Shown here one piece after another: positions 24,264 to 35,586 of a DNA stretch of 64,000 bases (positions are counted from its first letter, which is position 1; the number at the start of each line of letters is the position of its first letter). The position numbers and the translations under genes were made by a program. Below the pieces are notes generated by a model, which had not been told where the DNA came from, did not search any database, and was given only the letters and a program-made list of their open reading frames with translations. Origin of the DNA: Sesamum alatum (lineage: Eukaryota > Streptophyta > Magnoliopsida > Lamiales > Pedaliaceae); assembly GCA_034509735.1 (NCBI GenBank), contig JACGWO010000003.1:682001-746000 (forward strand). The letters run 5' to 3'.

Positions 24264-25003
24264 AATGGGGTGCAGTAACGGGAGTTAGTAGAAGCATTGG
24301 AGCCTCGACCACGACCACCACGGCCTCGGGAGGAGTTTCGACCGCGACCACGAACTGCCATGGCTGAGGACTCGGTGGTTGGACCAGATGAAGAGTCAGA
24401 GGATATAGTAGCCACGCGGAGGACACGAGACAGAGCATTGGATAACGTAGGCACAGAGTCACTGGCTAGGAGGTGATCACGAACCGATTTCAAATTGTTG
24501 TCGAGGCCGGACAGGAACTTCGCCACCAAAAAATCTTCCCACTGAGTCTTGCGAGTCTGAGCATCACAACTCAAGGGGTGATATAGCAAAATTTCATCAG
24601 ATGTGCCCTTCAAGGAGGCAAAATAGTCGGCTACTGTACGGCCATCCTGTTTGAGGGAAAAAAGTCTCTCATACAGTTTCAAATACCCGAGAAACGTTCT
24701 TTTCCTGAGAATACATGTCATGTAAAGTATCCCACATTGTTTTAGCAGAAGTGAGAAACATAACATTGGAACCGACAGTTTCCTCCATACTATTCAGAAG
24801 CCAAGTCATAACCGAGTAATCAGCTTGTTGCCAAGTCGAAAAATTAGCATCAGTAGAGGTTGGTGGAGGAGCCAAAATATGATTAAGCTTATTTTGAGAC
24901 CAAGAAACAACCGAAAGGCTTGGGACCAGAGGATATAATTCTGGCCATTCAACTTGACAGTGGTGCCAAGAGCACCTTTATGTTCAACGGTAGCCATGAT
25001 CAA
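24221..25003 (-). pseudogene. CopB gag
   Basis: Starts MATVEHKGALG near 24997 and covers KLNGQNYILWSQAFRLFLG, a UBN2-type core (DANFSTWQQADYSVMTWLL, VADYFASLKGTSDEI), an RG-rich basic stretch (VRGRGRNSSRGRGGRGRG) and a zinc knuckle (CGRTNHVVEKCWLKYGKPEW). Two frameshifts split it into pieces at 25003-24806, 24875-24669 and 24766-24251. Confidence 0.88.
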
Positions 25004-25008
25004 GGGGG

Positions 25009-25420
25009 GATAGACAGACAGATAGATAGGACAGCAGCAGCAGGGAGAGCAGTCAGCAACGAAAAGCTGATTCAGGTGAGCATCTCAGATCGGGCGCGGC
25101 GCAAGGTGCAACGCCGGAGGCGGGCGTCGCGAGCAGAAGTGGCGGAAGGGCGGGGCGGCGCAAGAAGAAGGCGCGGCGCCGCGAACAGAGGCGCCGGAGG
25201 CGCGAGAGAAAGCGGCGACGGCGGCGACCGACGGGTGTGAACGCAAGGTGAGGGGCCGACGGCCGCGGCGGCCGAGTGACCTGCGGCGGCGGAAGGGGGT
25301 GGCGGTGGGTTGCAAAAAACTAGGGTTAGGTTTTTCTCTCTTGTTTTTTTTTTTTTTTTTTTTTTTTCAGAAATATATATAAATATATATATATACAACT
25401 TCTTTCTCACTTTTTCTGAA
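25009..25420 (-). other. CopB 5' leader
   Basis: Untranslated leader between PBS and gag. It holds a GC-rich stretch at ~25080-25310 and a 22-base poly(T)/poly(A) run at ~25346-25368. The long open frames here on both strands come from base composition. Confidence 0.7.
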
Positions 25421-25435
25421 CCTGCTCTTATACCA
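25421..25435 (-). promoter_or_regulatory. CopB primer binding site
   Basis: Minus-strand TGGTATAAGAGCAGG, an initiator tRNA-Met type site with one change, immediately adjacent to the 5' LTR. Confidence 0.88.
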
Positions 25436-25628
25436 TGTACGAAGTGATAAAAGAAGAGATGAATCTATATTATTGATTAATGATGATTCCACCTCTATTT
25501 ATAGTGATGGAATTTAAGGATAACTACACCGATAGAAGAGACCTACTTGAAGTAAAAACTACACCTATAGAAGAGACCTACTTGAAGTAAAATAGGAAAA
25601 GATAAGAACAAATTTAAATATTCTAACA
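25436..25628 (-). repeat. CopB 5' LTR
   Basis: 193 bp, TGTACG to CTAACA, nearly identical to the 3' LTR; a T/G substitution and an extra A are visible. Confidence 0.95.
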
Positions 25629-25633
25629 AGATT

Positions 25634-26846
25634 TACCAGATCCATCTCACCTTGCTGGTAGTCTACCTTTGATGTTGGTGGGTTGTAGAAACTTCACTAT
25701 GTTTCCTGGTAGATTTCTTAGTCGGAAGATTCTTTGTTTATATGCATCCTTGTCTTCTTTTGAATGAAGATCTCAACATTTCTCAACTCGTCTTACCAAA
25801 TCTTCAACGTTTTGGATAAATTTCTTCATGAAATTTATCCTCTATATTTCCAGAATTTGAAATATTCTCTGTTTTCATCATAACTATAATTTTTGTTCAA
25901 TTTCATACTTGAAACATCTGCTCCGTTAGGGATTCAAATATAATATCTCATAAACCATTATGTCTTCAATAAAACTTATGATCTAATACCATTTCTCAAG
26001 CAGGTGGTGAACATTTGCCAAAAAGCAACAAAACATACGAAATTTGTCATTTTTACAGATTTAGAGAATTACAATTGCCTCAATGATTGTAATTTATTTA
26101 TTCGAAATAAATAATAATTCATTGCTTCACTTAAAAAAAAAAAAGAAAAAGAAAGGACTAAAATTTCCTTTAATCTAGTCAAAGGATTAGAATCATTATT
26201 TTCAGGAAAGGTAGAGGATTAAAATTGCAATTCATAAACTTAAGGGACTAAAATCGAATAATTAATATTGGTTACTGACCAAGAGTATAATTAATTCCCC
26301 CTATTAATGCTAAATGATTATCCTCTCTAACACTTTAAACTTTTAAATGAGGTGGTCATTAAACACTTTTACCTAAATCGTAATAAAAAAAATAATTAAT
26401 AACGCACTAAATTTTGCATCATCATTTATATTATGTAGAAACCATATATATGTATATATGTACATGCTTTTGATTATGAGTAAACAACAAAAGGAAAACA
26501 TCACCCTAGAGTAGATGATTTACTATGTATAGTAAAGGTAGACATTTATTTCTTAGATATAATTATATTTACACCTCTTGAAATTGAGTGTGTTACAAAA
26601 AGTTCCATAATTTTTAAAACTTACACTTCATTGCTTGGAGATACGACGGTAGGGGGTGCATAGTGTCGTTATCAGAATTAAGGAATATTTTAAAAATATT
26701 TAGAAAATTAAGAGGACATACATGTAATTATCCCTAGTCTTATTTTCAAAAATTCTGGCTCAAATCGCTTCTGGCCAATACGAACCAATGATATGGCAAG
26801 TATAATATACTTTCCATGTGATTGGTATTAGTTTAAGGAGAATGAC
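25634..26846. other. Unassigned degenerate sequence (right part)
   Basis: Continuation of the sequence interrupted by CopB. On the minus strand there is a PBS-like TGGTATTAGATCATAAG at 25976-25992 and short open stretches downstream. From ~26000 to 26846 it is AT-rich with an A-rich run at ~26131-26152; no gene is seen. Confidence 0.35.
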
Positions 26847-26911
26847 CAACACTACAAAAAATATGATATTTAACCATGGCTAATTGTCATGGTTAATATT
26901 AAATAACCGTA

Positions 26912-28298
26912 TGTTAGAATAGGTGACCATGTAGCCAATCTTGGTAGGCGAATTGTAACCTATGTCTGAACAATTTAAAGGATTTGATAAATCGTTAATG
27001 AATAAGAAGTGAAATTCATTTGACAATTACTTTGTTCGTGTTCACTTTATCTGCTTTATATTTCTGTTCACTATGCAAACAAAGCCCACGGACTGAAAAC
27101 ACATTTCGGGGACTAGGACTACGCTTTGAGGTAGGTCCATGAAATCAGTCCCGCCGAATCAGTCCGAAATCTCCAAGTCAAGGAATCTCGTAAATGGATA
27201 CCGAGATTCCCCTTGAGACTTGCACTAAGCATCTGCTGTCGTATTTCATCGACGGGTGACGAAAGGTCGTCTAAGCAGTGTTAGTGGGTTGGCTTGCTAG
27301 GGAGCAGCTGACTGAGGTGACTCGCGGGAACCATCTTACGGAGGACCTTGAGTAGGGTCGGTTAGGTATGACGAGTGTTCCCGGTTCCAACAGTACAGGT
27401 CAAGTCCTTTGACTTGAGGGACTGCTGAGTTCACCTGTATATCAGGGTTGTATCTTAGATATGGTGAGAGATTGCCAAGATGCACTTGAGTAGTCATACG
27501 CCATATCTAGTGCAGCTCCGGTGTACAGAGTGGCAGTAGTTTCCAAGAAAGGATCTGGCTCCTGTCAAAAATGTATTGACAGTCGTGTCTCACAAATGCT
27601 CTGTGTCTTGTCCCTAAAATCTATGGCCACAGTAATTGAACAGAAGGGAAGGTATCCCTTATGGCGTTTAGTAAAGGATAGACCGACACTTAGGTCCAAA
27701 ATGGGTACCTGCATTTTCTGTGCCCTAAACCTAAGTGGTGAGACCGTAGATGGAAGGATAGCTGTACTGTAGAGCCTAAATATTCATCCCCGTATATTCA
27801 CCTAGTCTCTAGTGCCATGGACCGTTGCTAGATGGCCACCCATGGTAACGGGCGGATTCTAGAATCCAACCAAGTCTAGCTGAAGGTGAACCTAAAGAGT
27901 CACACACAATCCGCACTCATTAAAGTATTTTATTTGGAATTAAAGAATTAATTCCTTTTATTAGATAAAAGGGACTTATCTAATAAATTAGATTTATTAG
28001 AAAATTAATTTAATGAGCTTAGAATAAATATTTATATTTTTAATATATTTATTTATTGCCCTTTGAATATTTAAATAGGTTTTAAATATTTCATTAAATT
28101 AAATTAATGGTTGAGATTAAAAGGAGAGATGGATGGCTAGGATTTATTTGACTAGGTCAAAGAGCTACTTTGACTAGGACTTTGACTAGGTCAAAATCCT
28201 AGTCAAATTAGTCTTCCAAAGAGTTGAAGTTTGAAGAGGAAAGGGTTCCTCCTCTATATATATTCCTAGCCCTTCACTTATGAATGATGATGATTCTC

Positions 28299-28336
<38 letters not shown>

Positions 28337-28858
28337 CGAGTTCTCTCCCTCTCATCTCGGCTGCGCCTCTCTCTCTCTCTCTCAAAGAAAATAATTTCTC
28401 TTGTTCTTTTGTTCTTCAACAATTGAACAAAGGAAGATTAATCCCGTTAAACTAATAACATGTGATTGATCCGTCCTCTCCAAAATATTTGTTTGTTCGC
28501 TAGCACGAAGTCAAGATACATGGGCAGATTGTGTGTCACGAATTAGAGGATCTCCTATACGAGATCTTGGAGCAAATCGGAGAACAACGCGAGTACTAGT
28601 TAGAAGAGGAAAACGACGAATCGGTAGGTTTATTTTAATACGTATTATGCATGTTTAAATTTCAAGGGAAATACATCGAACACTCGGGAATTTCAAGGAA
28701 AATACATCGAACACCCGGGAATTTCAAGGGCATACCCCCTTGAACGTGTTTTATTTTAATACGTATTATGCATGTTTAAATTTTGTAATTTACATTATAC
28801 TACGCTTCCGCATTCGCGCTATTCCCGGGACGATCCACACACCTACCCAAGGCTTTCA
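26912..28858 (+). repeat. CopC 5' LTR (LTR-8)
   Basis: 1947 bp, TGTTAGAATAGG to GGCTTTCA. Landmarks: TATATATA at 28255-28262, a ~34 base (CA)n run at ~28299-28333, a (CT)n run at ~28370, hairpin at 28723-28745. Compared with the 3' LTR it has a local rearrangement at 28625-28740, where an ATACATCGAACAC / CGGGAATTTCAAGG unit is duplicated. Confidence 0.95.
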
Positions 28859-28859
28859 G

Positions 28860-28874
28860 TGGTATTAGAGCCCG
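28860..28874 (+). promoter_or_regulatory. CopC primer binding site
   Basis: TGGTATTAGAGCCCG one base after the LTR end; initiator tRNA-Met type with C to T at position 7. Confidence 0.88.
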
Positions 28875-31094
28875 ATTCGGTGTATAGGCCTAGGGATTTG
28901 TGTGTGTTTTAAGCATGAAAACGTGTTTGGCATGTTTTTAATTATTTCTTGTTATTTTTATCGTAAAAGCATGTCGTTTTCTTGCTTTCGATTTCGTATG
29001 ATATTGGTGTTGTTGGTATTTTTCTGTTTTTCTTGGGAAATAGGGGCAAAAATCGAACGAAACGGAGAAAACGCAGCATGCGGCCAGCCGATGGCTGACC
29101 GCGCGGGCTGTGCACTTAGGGCAGCCGGACGCGCGGCCGTGTGACAAGCGCAGGCGGGTGGCCGGGCGCGCGCGCATGCGGGTAGGAAAGCCCCCGCGCG
29201 CGCGCCAGGCCAGCACGCTGGGGTGTCTGCGCGCCCGGACGCGCAGCCAAAGAGGCTGCACACGAGCGCGCGCACGCAGACGATGGTGTCTGTGCGCGCG
29301 CGCCTGGCAGGCGCGCCAGATGCGCGAGTGCGACTTACGTGCTGGAAGGGCCGCGCGCGTGCGCGCACGAGGCGGTGTCGCCAGGCGCGCCTGATAGGCT
29401 GTTGCGCGCCTGCGCAGGGCAGGCGCACGCAGGCGACCAGTAGGCTGGCGCGCGCGGCCGTGCGCACTGCTGCCGACCTGGCGCGCGTAGGCAGGAAGAG
29501 GCCTGCGTGCGTGCGCCTGGTCAGACAGGGCCTGCGCGCGCAGGGGTAACAGGCTGGGCCTGCTCGCCGACTGACTGCTGCCGGTGGCGGCAGCCGATTG
29601 ACATCATCGTTTTTCTCGTTATTTTTAATTTTTTAATTTTTGGATTATTATGAGAAATTCGTTTTGTTTAAATTTTGCATATTTTCTAAGAACATTATTT
29701 TGGGAGGTTGAGTTTATTGGATTTGGAACCCCGTGGATAACTTACCTACAAATAATGAGGAAGAGTCTTCCTAAACGAGAAAAATAATTGCCAACGGTTG
29801 CACCATATTTTTCATATGTAACGCATTTATTTATCATGGATTGATGTGATTGGTAATCATAGAGTATTAGCATGTGTTTATGTGATTAGATCATATGATT
29901 ATGTGCGTTGAATGGAAATGGATGATCGCGAGCCCTAGACCGAATGTATGGTTTAATTTTATGTTGGGCCTGTGTGCCTCTTTCTGCTTTCTCCTTCTCC
30001 CCTTCTAGTTGCCTTGGAATAATAAGACATTCTTTCTCCCTCCTTATGTACTCCCCCCGGGTTTTCGCTGGGGTTTCTTTTTCATATGTAATGAGAGTAG
30101 AATAGGAGTGAGGATTTATTTTTATGTATATGATGGAGAAGAAGGAAGGTCCACATGGAGAGCCCAGAATGGAGGATCCAAGGCGTTTCCATGAAGAGAT
30201 GAAAGAAAAAAGAGACCAAGGCCCATCAGAATGATGATTGGGTTACTATTAATGTAATAGTGTAGGACCAATCCTAAATTGACCATAGATCCACTGCAGG
30301 CTCAGTGGGTGGCATAGGATTCGGGCTCGTGATCATCCAACAGGGGCGTGCTAGGCTTTAATTTTGCATGTGGCTGTTATGATGGATGAATGGTTTTTTA
30401 TTTATCATATAACTGCTATGGGATGCAATTTATTTATTTATTTACGCATTGTAGATGAATGTGTTTATATTTACATATGAGATCTCGGTCATTTACAACT
30501 CTCACATTGGTTGGACCAATGTCCAAATATTAGACCCTAGACAAAATGGACATGGACTCTAGGAGTTTGTCCATGCCTTCCAATCCATGGCATAGTGAGG
30601 AAGCTAATTTAGGTCGATAGCGTGGTCTCACGAGTCGTGGCACGTCTATCGTACTTAAAAGAAGCTGCACTATGTCATGAACGAAAAGTAGACCACTGTT
30701 ACCTGTCTCACGAGTCGTGGAGGTAGCAGCGGGTCTATGATTCGGTTGACTGGGTCGGGTCTAACGCCCGATTAGCATGATTCGCTTGGAGTCCTCGGGA
30801 TCATGTGAAAGGGTGAGGCAATTATCTTAGGAATCTCGTGGAACGAGAATGGTATGGAATACCTCCCACATGATTCTTACCATGCGAATCGTAAAAGCAG
30901 GGTATGGAAAGATTCGCTGTGGATCCGAAGCCCACTAGGAAAAGGTTTCCCGAAAACAACGTTTGAGAGTATCGTGTTTTCGTATAAATAGTGGGAGCAT
31001 TAAATGACTAAAGACCAAGCGTTTAATTATTTATCAAACTTCCGCCTTTTAAATTCTGCTGATCGTGAACTCTGTTTTTAAGTGTAGATTTAAA
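28875..31094 (+). other. CopC 5' leader with a GC-rich block
   Basis: About 2.2 kb of untranslated leader. The block 29085-29600 is strongly GC-rich and made of GCGCGC, TGCGCG and CAGGCGCG words; the CopA copy has only ~85 bases of this (14747-14830). Long open frames here on both strands (for example 28958-29467) follow from composition and have no recognisable domains. The part before gag matches the CopA leader. Confidence 0.75.
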
Positions 31095-31966
31095 ATGTCT
31101 AAGAACCCACTATCAACCATACCTGAGACCAACAAATTCAACGGAACAAATTACAACGACTAATTGCGCAATCTAAGGATAGTCCTAGATTACGAGAACC
31201 AAGGCTACGTCATGGACGAGCCTCTTCCTAGGACCTTACCGGAAGGATCCACGCCAGAAGAACGTGAGACGTTCGAGACTTGGCATAAGGATAATCGGAA
31301 GGTCCGTAGCATCATACTTGCCTCTATGACGATGAGATTCAGAAGCAGTATGAAAGGCTAGACGATGTCCCTTCCATTATGGCTCGCTTTAAGGATTGCT
31401 ATGCAGTCCCGGACCGGCATAATAGGTATATCGCGACGAAGGCGTTCTTTGGAACCAAAATGACCGAAGGATCCTCTGTACAAGAGCACGGGGTTAAAAT
31501 GCTTACCCTGGTATAAAAGCTCGAGGACTTAAAGGCAGGCCTCGATAATGAGACGTACATAGATGTGATACTTCAGTCTCTCCCACCCTCCTTCGACCAA
31601 TTTATTGTCAACTATAACATGAATACACTTGAGAAGGGTATTCATGAGTGAATCAATATGTTGGTGCAATATGAGGCAACGACCAAAAAGTCCACGCCTT
31701 CGGTACTGTTTGGAGGTGCTTCGACTTCCAAGACAAAAGGCAAGGGTGCTGGATGTTGGAAAAGGAAGAAGGGAAAGGAAAAAGCCGTCAAAGCAGCTAC
31801 AAACACTAAGAGTGTTCCCATTGTCAAAGAGGGGAAAGGCAAAGGAAAAGGGAAGGTTATCTCCAAGCAACAGTCGAGGGCATATGACACATGTATTAAC
31901 TGCCGTGAGAAAGGGCATTGGAAGAGGGAGTGCCCCAAACTCCTCTCCAACACAAACGTAAAATAG
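31095..31966 (+). pseudogene. CopC gag
   Basis: Starts ATG at 31095 (MSKNPLSTIPETNKFNGTNY). A stop at 31161-31163 (TAA) stands where CopA has Trp in NDWLRNLRIVLDYENQGYVM. A frameshift follows near 31330; later pieces carry the gag core (DVILQSLPPSFDQFI near 31565), a Lys-rich stretch and a CCHC knuckle CINCREKGHWKREC at 31892-31933. Gag then ends and joins the pre-integrase domain within ~20 codons, so protease is absent. Confidence 0.9.
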
Positions 31967-32963
31967 ATAACAATGGGAACGCACGACTGTGGCACGCTAG
32001 GCTAGGTCACATATCCCAAGACAGGATGAATAAATTGGTAGACTTAAAGAACTTAGAGATATGGGACTTGAGTGAGCTACCAACTTTTGAATCCTGTCTA
32101 AGAGGGAAAATGACCAAGAAGCCCTTTGTAGGACAAAGTAGGCTTGCCACAGGTCTTTTGGACCTGGTCCATACAGACGTATGTGGACCACTAAGGACGC
32201 AGGCCCGAGGTGGGTTCTCCTACTTCATAACCTTTACCGATGATCATTCACGGTATGGTTATGTATACCTAATGAGGTATACGTCTGAAGCTCTTGAGAG
32301 GTTTAAAGAATTCAGACTTGAAGTTGAGAACCAAACCAACTGCAAAATTAAAGTCCTACGGTCAGACCGAGGCGGAGAATACCTTAGTACTGAGTTCCTT
32401 AATTATCTTAAAGAAAATGGTATAATATCTGAATGGACACCTACCGGGACACCACAGTTGAATGGTGTCTCTGAAAGGAGGAATCGAACCCTATTAGACA
32501 TGGTTCGATCCATGATGAGTTTTACCAAATTTCCCTTATCTTTTGGGGCTACGCATTGGAAATGGCGGCCAAGTTGTTAAATTTGGCGCCAACCAGTGTA
32601 TTGACCCAAACGCCATATGAAATATGGCACGGCAAGCCTGCGTCCTACAACTACTTGAAAGTGTGGGGTAGCCCCGGATACGTCAAGAGGTTAGTGGGAG
32701 ATAAGCCAGAATCCAGGTCTAGCCTATGCAGGTTCGTTGGATACCCTAAAGAAACTGCAGGTTATTACTTTTATGACCCCTTGGAACAAAAGGTATTTGT
32801 TTCAAGGAACACATTGTTCTTGGAACAAGGTTTTCCAGAAGATATCGAACCTGATGAACTGATCCTTGAGGAATCAAGTGACGTAAACCAGTCATCAGAG
32901 GTAGCCGCGGATTCCTCACTTAGAGGATTCAGGATAGATACCCGAAGGGCTGACCAACCTTGA
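31967..32963 (+). pseudogene. CopC integrase
   Basis: Pre-integrase domain LWHARLGHISQDRMNKLVD and SCLRGKMTKKPFVGQS, then a core with all three acidic residues: LVHTDVCGPL, VLRSDRGGEYLSTEFL and QLNGVSERRNRTLLDMVRSM. The C-terminal part (PYEIWHGKPASYNYLKVWGS, KRLVGDKPESRSSLCRFVGY, YYFYDP) is in the next frame after a frameshift near 32555. This is the best-preserved integrase of this family in the window. Confidence 0.93.
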
Positions 32964-33029
32964 GAAGTCCAGCATGCTAGGCATGAAGGACAGCCTCAGG
33001 AAAGGCCAACCTCGGTATCTGAACCGCCA

Positions 33030-33455
33030 GCTCCTATACAGTCAGCGCCCACAGTCACCACTGACGTTCCCGTTTTCCGTAGGTCAACTAGAGAGTCTCG
33101 ACCTCCGGTGAGATATGGCTTTCTAAATACGACCGATCTACTGGATAACGATCCTAAGACATACGGAGAAGCGATGTCTGACATCGACTCCGGGAAATGG
33201 CTTGAGGCCATAAAAATCAAAATGGACTCCATGAGCGAGAACGAAGTCTGGAGACTTGTAGACCCACCGAAAGGTGTTAAGCCAGTTGGCTGTAAGTGGG
33301 TCTATACGCAAACATGGCGTTGATGGAGAAGTCACAACTTTTAAGACTAGGCTAGTAGCTAAAGGGTACACTCAACGACCCGGGGTCGATTTTGAGGACA
33401 CCTACTCGCCAGTAGCCATGGATAAATCCATTGGCATCCTGCTCGCCATAACACC
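33030..33455 (+). pseudogene. CopC reverse transcriptase, N-terminal fragment only
   Basis: Reads MSDIDSGKWLEAIKIKMDSM, ENEVWRLVDPPKGVKPVGCK, then after a frameshift TRLVAKGYTQRPGVDFEDTY, SPVAMDKSIGILLAI. It stops there and passes straight into RNase H. The palm with the YVDD catalytic residues, present in CopA near 2066, is missing, so this RT cannot be active. Confidence 0.9.
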
Positions 33456-33782
33456 TACTAAGGAAATGTTCTTGGTCTATGGCAATGGAGAATTGATCCT
33501 GGAAGGCTTTAGCGACGTTAGCTTCAAGTCTGATGACAATGATGCCAAGTCTCAATCGGGTTATGTATTCAGGCTCAATGGAGGAGTAGTGGCTTGGAAA
33601 AGTTCTAAGCAAACAAACACTGCTGATTCCACCACTGAGGCCGAATACATAGCGGCTTCAGAAGCTGCCAAGGAAGCGGTTCGGATGAGAAACTACATCC
33701 AAGAGTTGGGTGTGGTGCCTAGCATCGCCGAGCCCATTGTCATATTTTGTGATAACAACAGAGCAATAGCGCAAGCAATAGC
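33456..33782 (+). pseudogene. CopC RNase H, truncated and fused to the 3' LTR
   Basis: Reads GFSDVSFKSDDNDAKSQSGY, GGVVAWKSSKQTNTADSTTE, AEYIAASEAAKEAVRMRNYI and IVIFCDNNRAIAQAI. The reading frame then enters the CT-rich R region of the LTR and runs on for ~28 more codons to 33870. The rest of RNase H, the PPT and the U3 of the 3' LTR have been lost at this joint. Confidence 0.9.
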
Positions 33783-34278
33783 CCATTCTCTCTCTCTCCA
33801 AGAAAATAATTTCTCTTGTTCTTTTGTTCTTCAACAATTGAACAAAGGAGGATTAATCCCGTTAAACTAATAACATGTGATTGATCCGTCCTCTCCAAAA
33901 TACTTGTTCGTTCGCTAGCACGAAGTTCAAGATACGTTGTCGGATTGCGTGTCACGAATTAGAGGGTCTCCCGTACGAGATATTGGAGCAAATCGGGGAA
34001 CAATACGAGTACCGGTTAGAAGAGAAAAATGACGAATCAGTAGGTTTTCGTTTATGTTTCTTCTTTATTTTACGAATCCTATGGTCTCCATGATTGCTAT
34101 GCATGTGTTTATAATTCATGAAATACACCGAACACCCGGGAATTTCAAGGGCACACCCCTTGAACGTATTTTATTTTAATACGTATTATGCGTGTTTAAA
34201 TTTTGTAATTTACATTATACCGCGCTTCCGCATTTGCGCTATTCCCGGGACAATCCACACGCCTACCCAAGGCTTTCA
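33783..34278 (+). repeat. CopC 3' LTR, R/U5 part only
   Basis: Matches the 5' LTR from its CT run (~28370) to the end, including hairpin 34144-34164 and the terminal CTTTCA. It lacks U3 and the TATA box. Confidence 0.92.
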
Positions 34279-34544
34279 CCGTAGGTAGCGAATAGTCATT
34301 GACCACGGTCATGCAACGGTTGTCGGCTTTGATTTTTGCGAGGGTGGCTAAAACATTCGCCGTGGCTAAAAGTCATGGAGAATATTTTTCCCACGGCTAA
34401 AAGTCATGGCAAATAAGTTTTTCATGGTGAAAAAATTAGTTTTTGCATCGGTTTTTATTTAACCGTAGTTAATAATAATTATTTACCACGATTTTTAGCC
34501 ACGATCATTAAAAATGTAGCTCATATTGAATTTTTTTTCTAGTG

Positions 34545-34811
34545 TGATGTGGAAGTGGTTTTTAGTAAAGAGAATAATCCGAAAAAATGCCCTCGACACA
34601 ATTGCACCCCAAGTTTTAGTGAGAGAATTTTCGTATGAGTAACCAAATCAATGAATAGTAGCTTGCCATTAAAAAATAATATATCTTGTATTTATAGTGA
34701 TTTGGTTATTTTATGGTGAGATATGGTGCATATATTTACCATGTGGTCTACATAGAAAATTACACTTATACCTTTGTAAATAAATTATAATTACTATTAT
34801 ATACATCATAC
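34545..34811 (-). repeat. Left inverted arm
   Basis: About 265 bases, reverse complement of 35297-35567 with scattered mismatches; starts TGATGTGGAAG. Confidence 0.92.
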
Positions 34812-35069
34812 AGCCCCCACTCTCAAAGGGAATACTTCGCAAGAAATAGTAATCCGGATGAGAGTAAGAATTCTTTGCAAGAAAAAAATTGAAGTGTTGA
34901 ATGTATGGGGAGGGTGGGTGGGAATCCATTAATTGTTCACGAATTAGTTACTAGAAAACGTGTGAGTCGTCCGGAAATAAAAAAACATGGGAAGCATTTA
35001 GTGCCCTCAAGTAGAATAATTATTTAAATTAATATTGAAGATATTTTTGAAGGAAGACAAGTGGTGCAA

Positions 35070-35296
35070 AGCCCTCGAGCTGGTGACCCGCCCAGGTGCC
35101 TCGAGCTCGCGTTAGGCAGTCCACCCAGCGCCCGAACTCGAGGCAGCCTTGGGCTGGGGCGGTCCGCCCAAGCTCGAGGCGGCCTCGAGCTGGGCGGCTC
35201 GCTGAGTGCCTCGAGCTGGGCCAGCTCGAGGCATGGACCGCCCGGCTCAAGGCACGAGGCTCCAGCTCAAGGCTGGGAGGTCCGTCCGAGCTCGAG
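35070..35296. repeat. GC-rich CTCGAG repeat region
   Basis: Imperfect repeats of CCTCGAGCTGGGCGG / GCTCGAGGC words, sharply GC-rich against an AT-rich surround. It lies between the inverted arms. The open frames on both strands here reflect this repeat. Confidence 0.7.
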
Positions 35297-35567
35297 GCAG
35301 TATGATGTATATAATAGTAATTATATTTTATTTACAAGGGTATAAGAGTAATTTTCCTGTGTAGACCACATGGTAAATATATACACCATATCTCACCATA
35401 AAATAACCAAATCATTATAAATACAAGATATATTATTTCTTAATGGCAAGTTACTATTCATTCATTTGACTACTCATATGAAAATTCTCTCACTAAAACT
35501 TGGGGTGCAATTGTGTCGAGGGCATTTTTCCCGATTATTCTCTTTACTAAAAACAACTTCCACATCA
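35297..35567 (+). repeat. Right inverted arm, LTR end-like
   Basis: Inverse of 34545-34811; ends CTTCCACATCA directly before the PBS-like sequence, with a TATAAATA at ~35417-35424. Confidence 0.9.
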
Positions 35568-35586
35568 TTGGCGCCGTTTGTGGAAA
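35568..35586 (+). promoter_or_regulatory. PBS-like site of gypsy type
   Basis: TTGGCGCCGTTTGTGGAA directly after an LTR-like CA end. The TTGGCGCCGT type of start is known from plant Ty3/gypsy elements of the Tat group; that assignment is from memory of motifs. Confidence 0.6.

Larger units (their letters stand above)
20710..25628 (-). mobile_element. CopB: near full-length copia element, TSD AGATT
   Basis: 4919 bp, minus-strand, with LTRs of 191 and 193 bp that differ at very few positions. Perfect AGATT duplications lie at 20705-20709 and 25629-25633. PBS, gag, protease, integrase, RT, RNase H and PPT are all present in the usual copia order. The coding is split by at least four frameshifts, so it is young by its LTRs but not autonomous. 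Short LTRs and protein motifs set it apart from CopA and CopC. Confidence 0.96.
26912..34278 (+). mobile_element. CopC: internally deleted copia element of the CopA family, TSD CCGTA
   Basis: 7367 bp, plus strand, with perfect CCGTA duplications at 26907-26911 and 34279-34283. It has a full 5' LTR, PBS, a ~2.2 kb leader, gag, integrase, RT and RNase H fragments and a 3' LTR reduced to its last ~490 bases. Protease, the RT catalytic core and PPT/U3 are missing. As the TSD is intact, the losses happened without changing the outer ends. Confidence 0.95.

Noticed and set aside
25072..25410. 112-codon minus frame and 106-codon plus frame in the CopB leader
   Set aside because: Composition effect of a GC-rich stretch and a poly(T) run; they overlap on opposite strands.
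28958..29467. 169-codon open frame on the minus strand
   Set aside because: It lies in the GC-rich leader block of CopC, where stop codons are rare on both strands; the product is Arg/Ala-rich with no domain.
31529..31995. Minus frames opposite CopC gag
   Set aside because: Shadows of the Lys-rich gag coding strand.
34541..34549. TGA after TAGTG read as a failed CACTA TSD
   Set aside because: The true flank CAA was found at 35809-35811 once the 34545-35803 insertion was removed.
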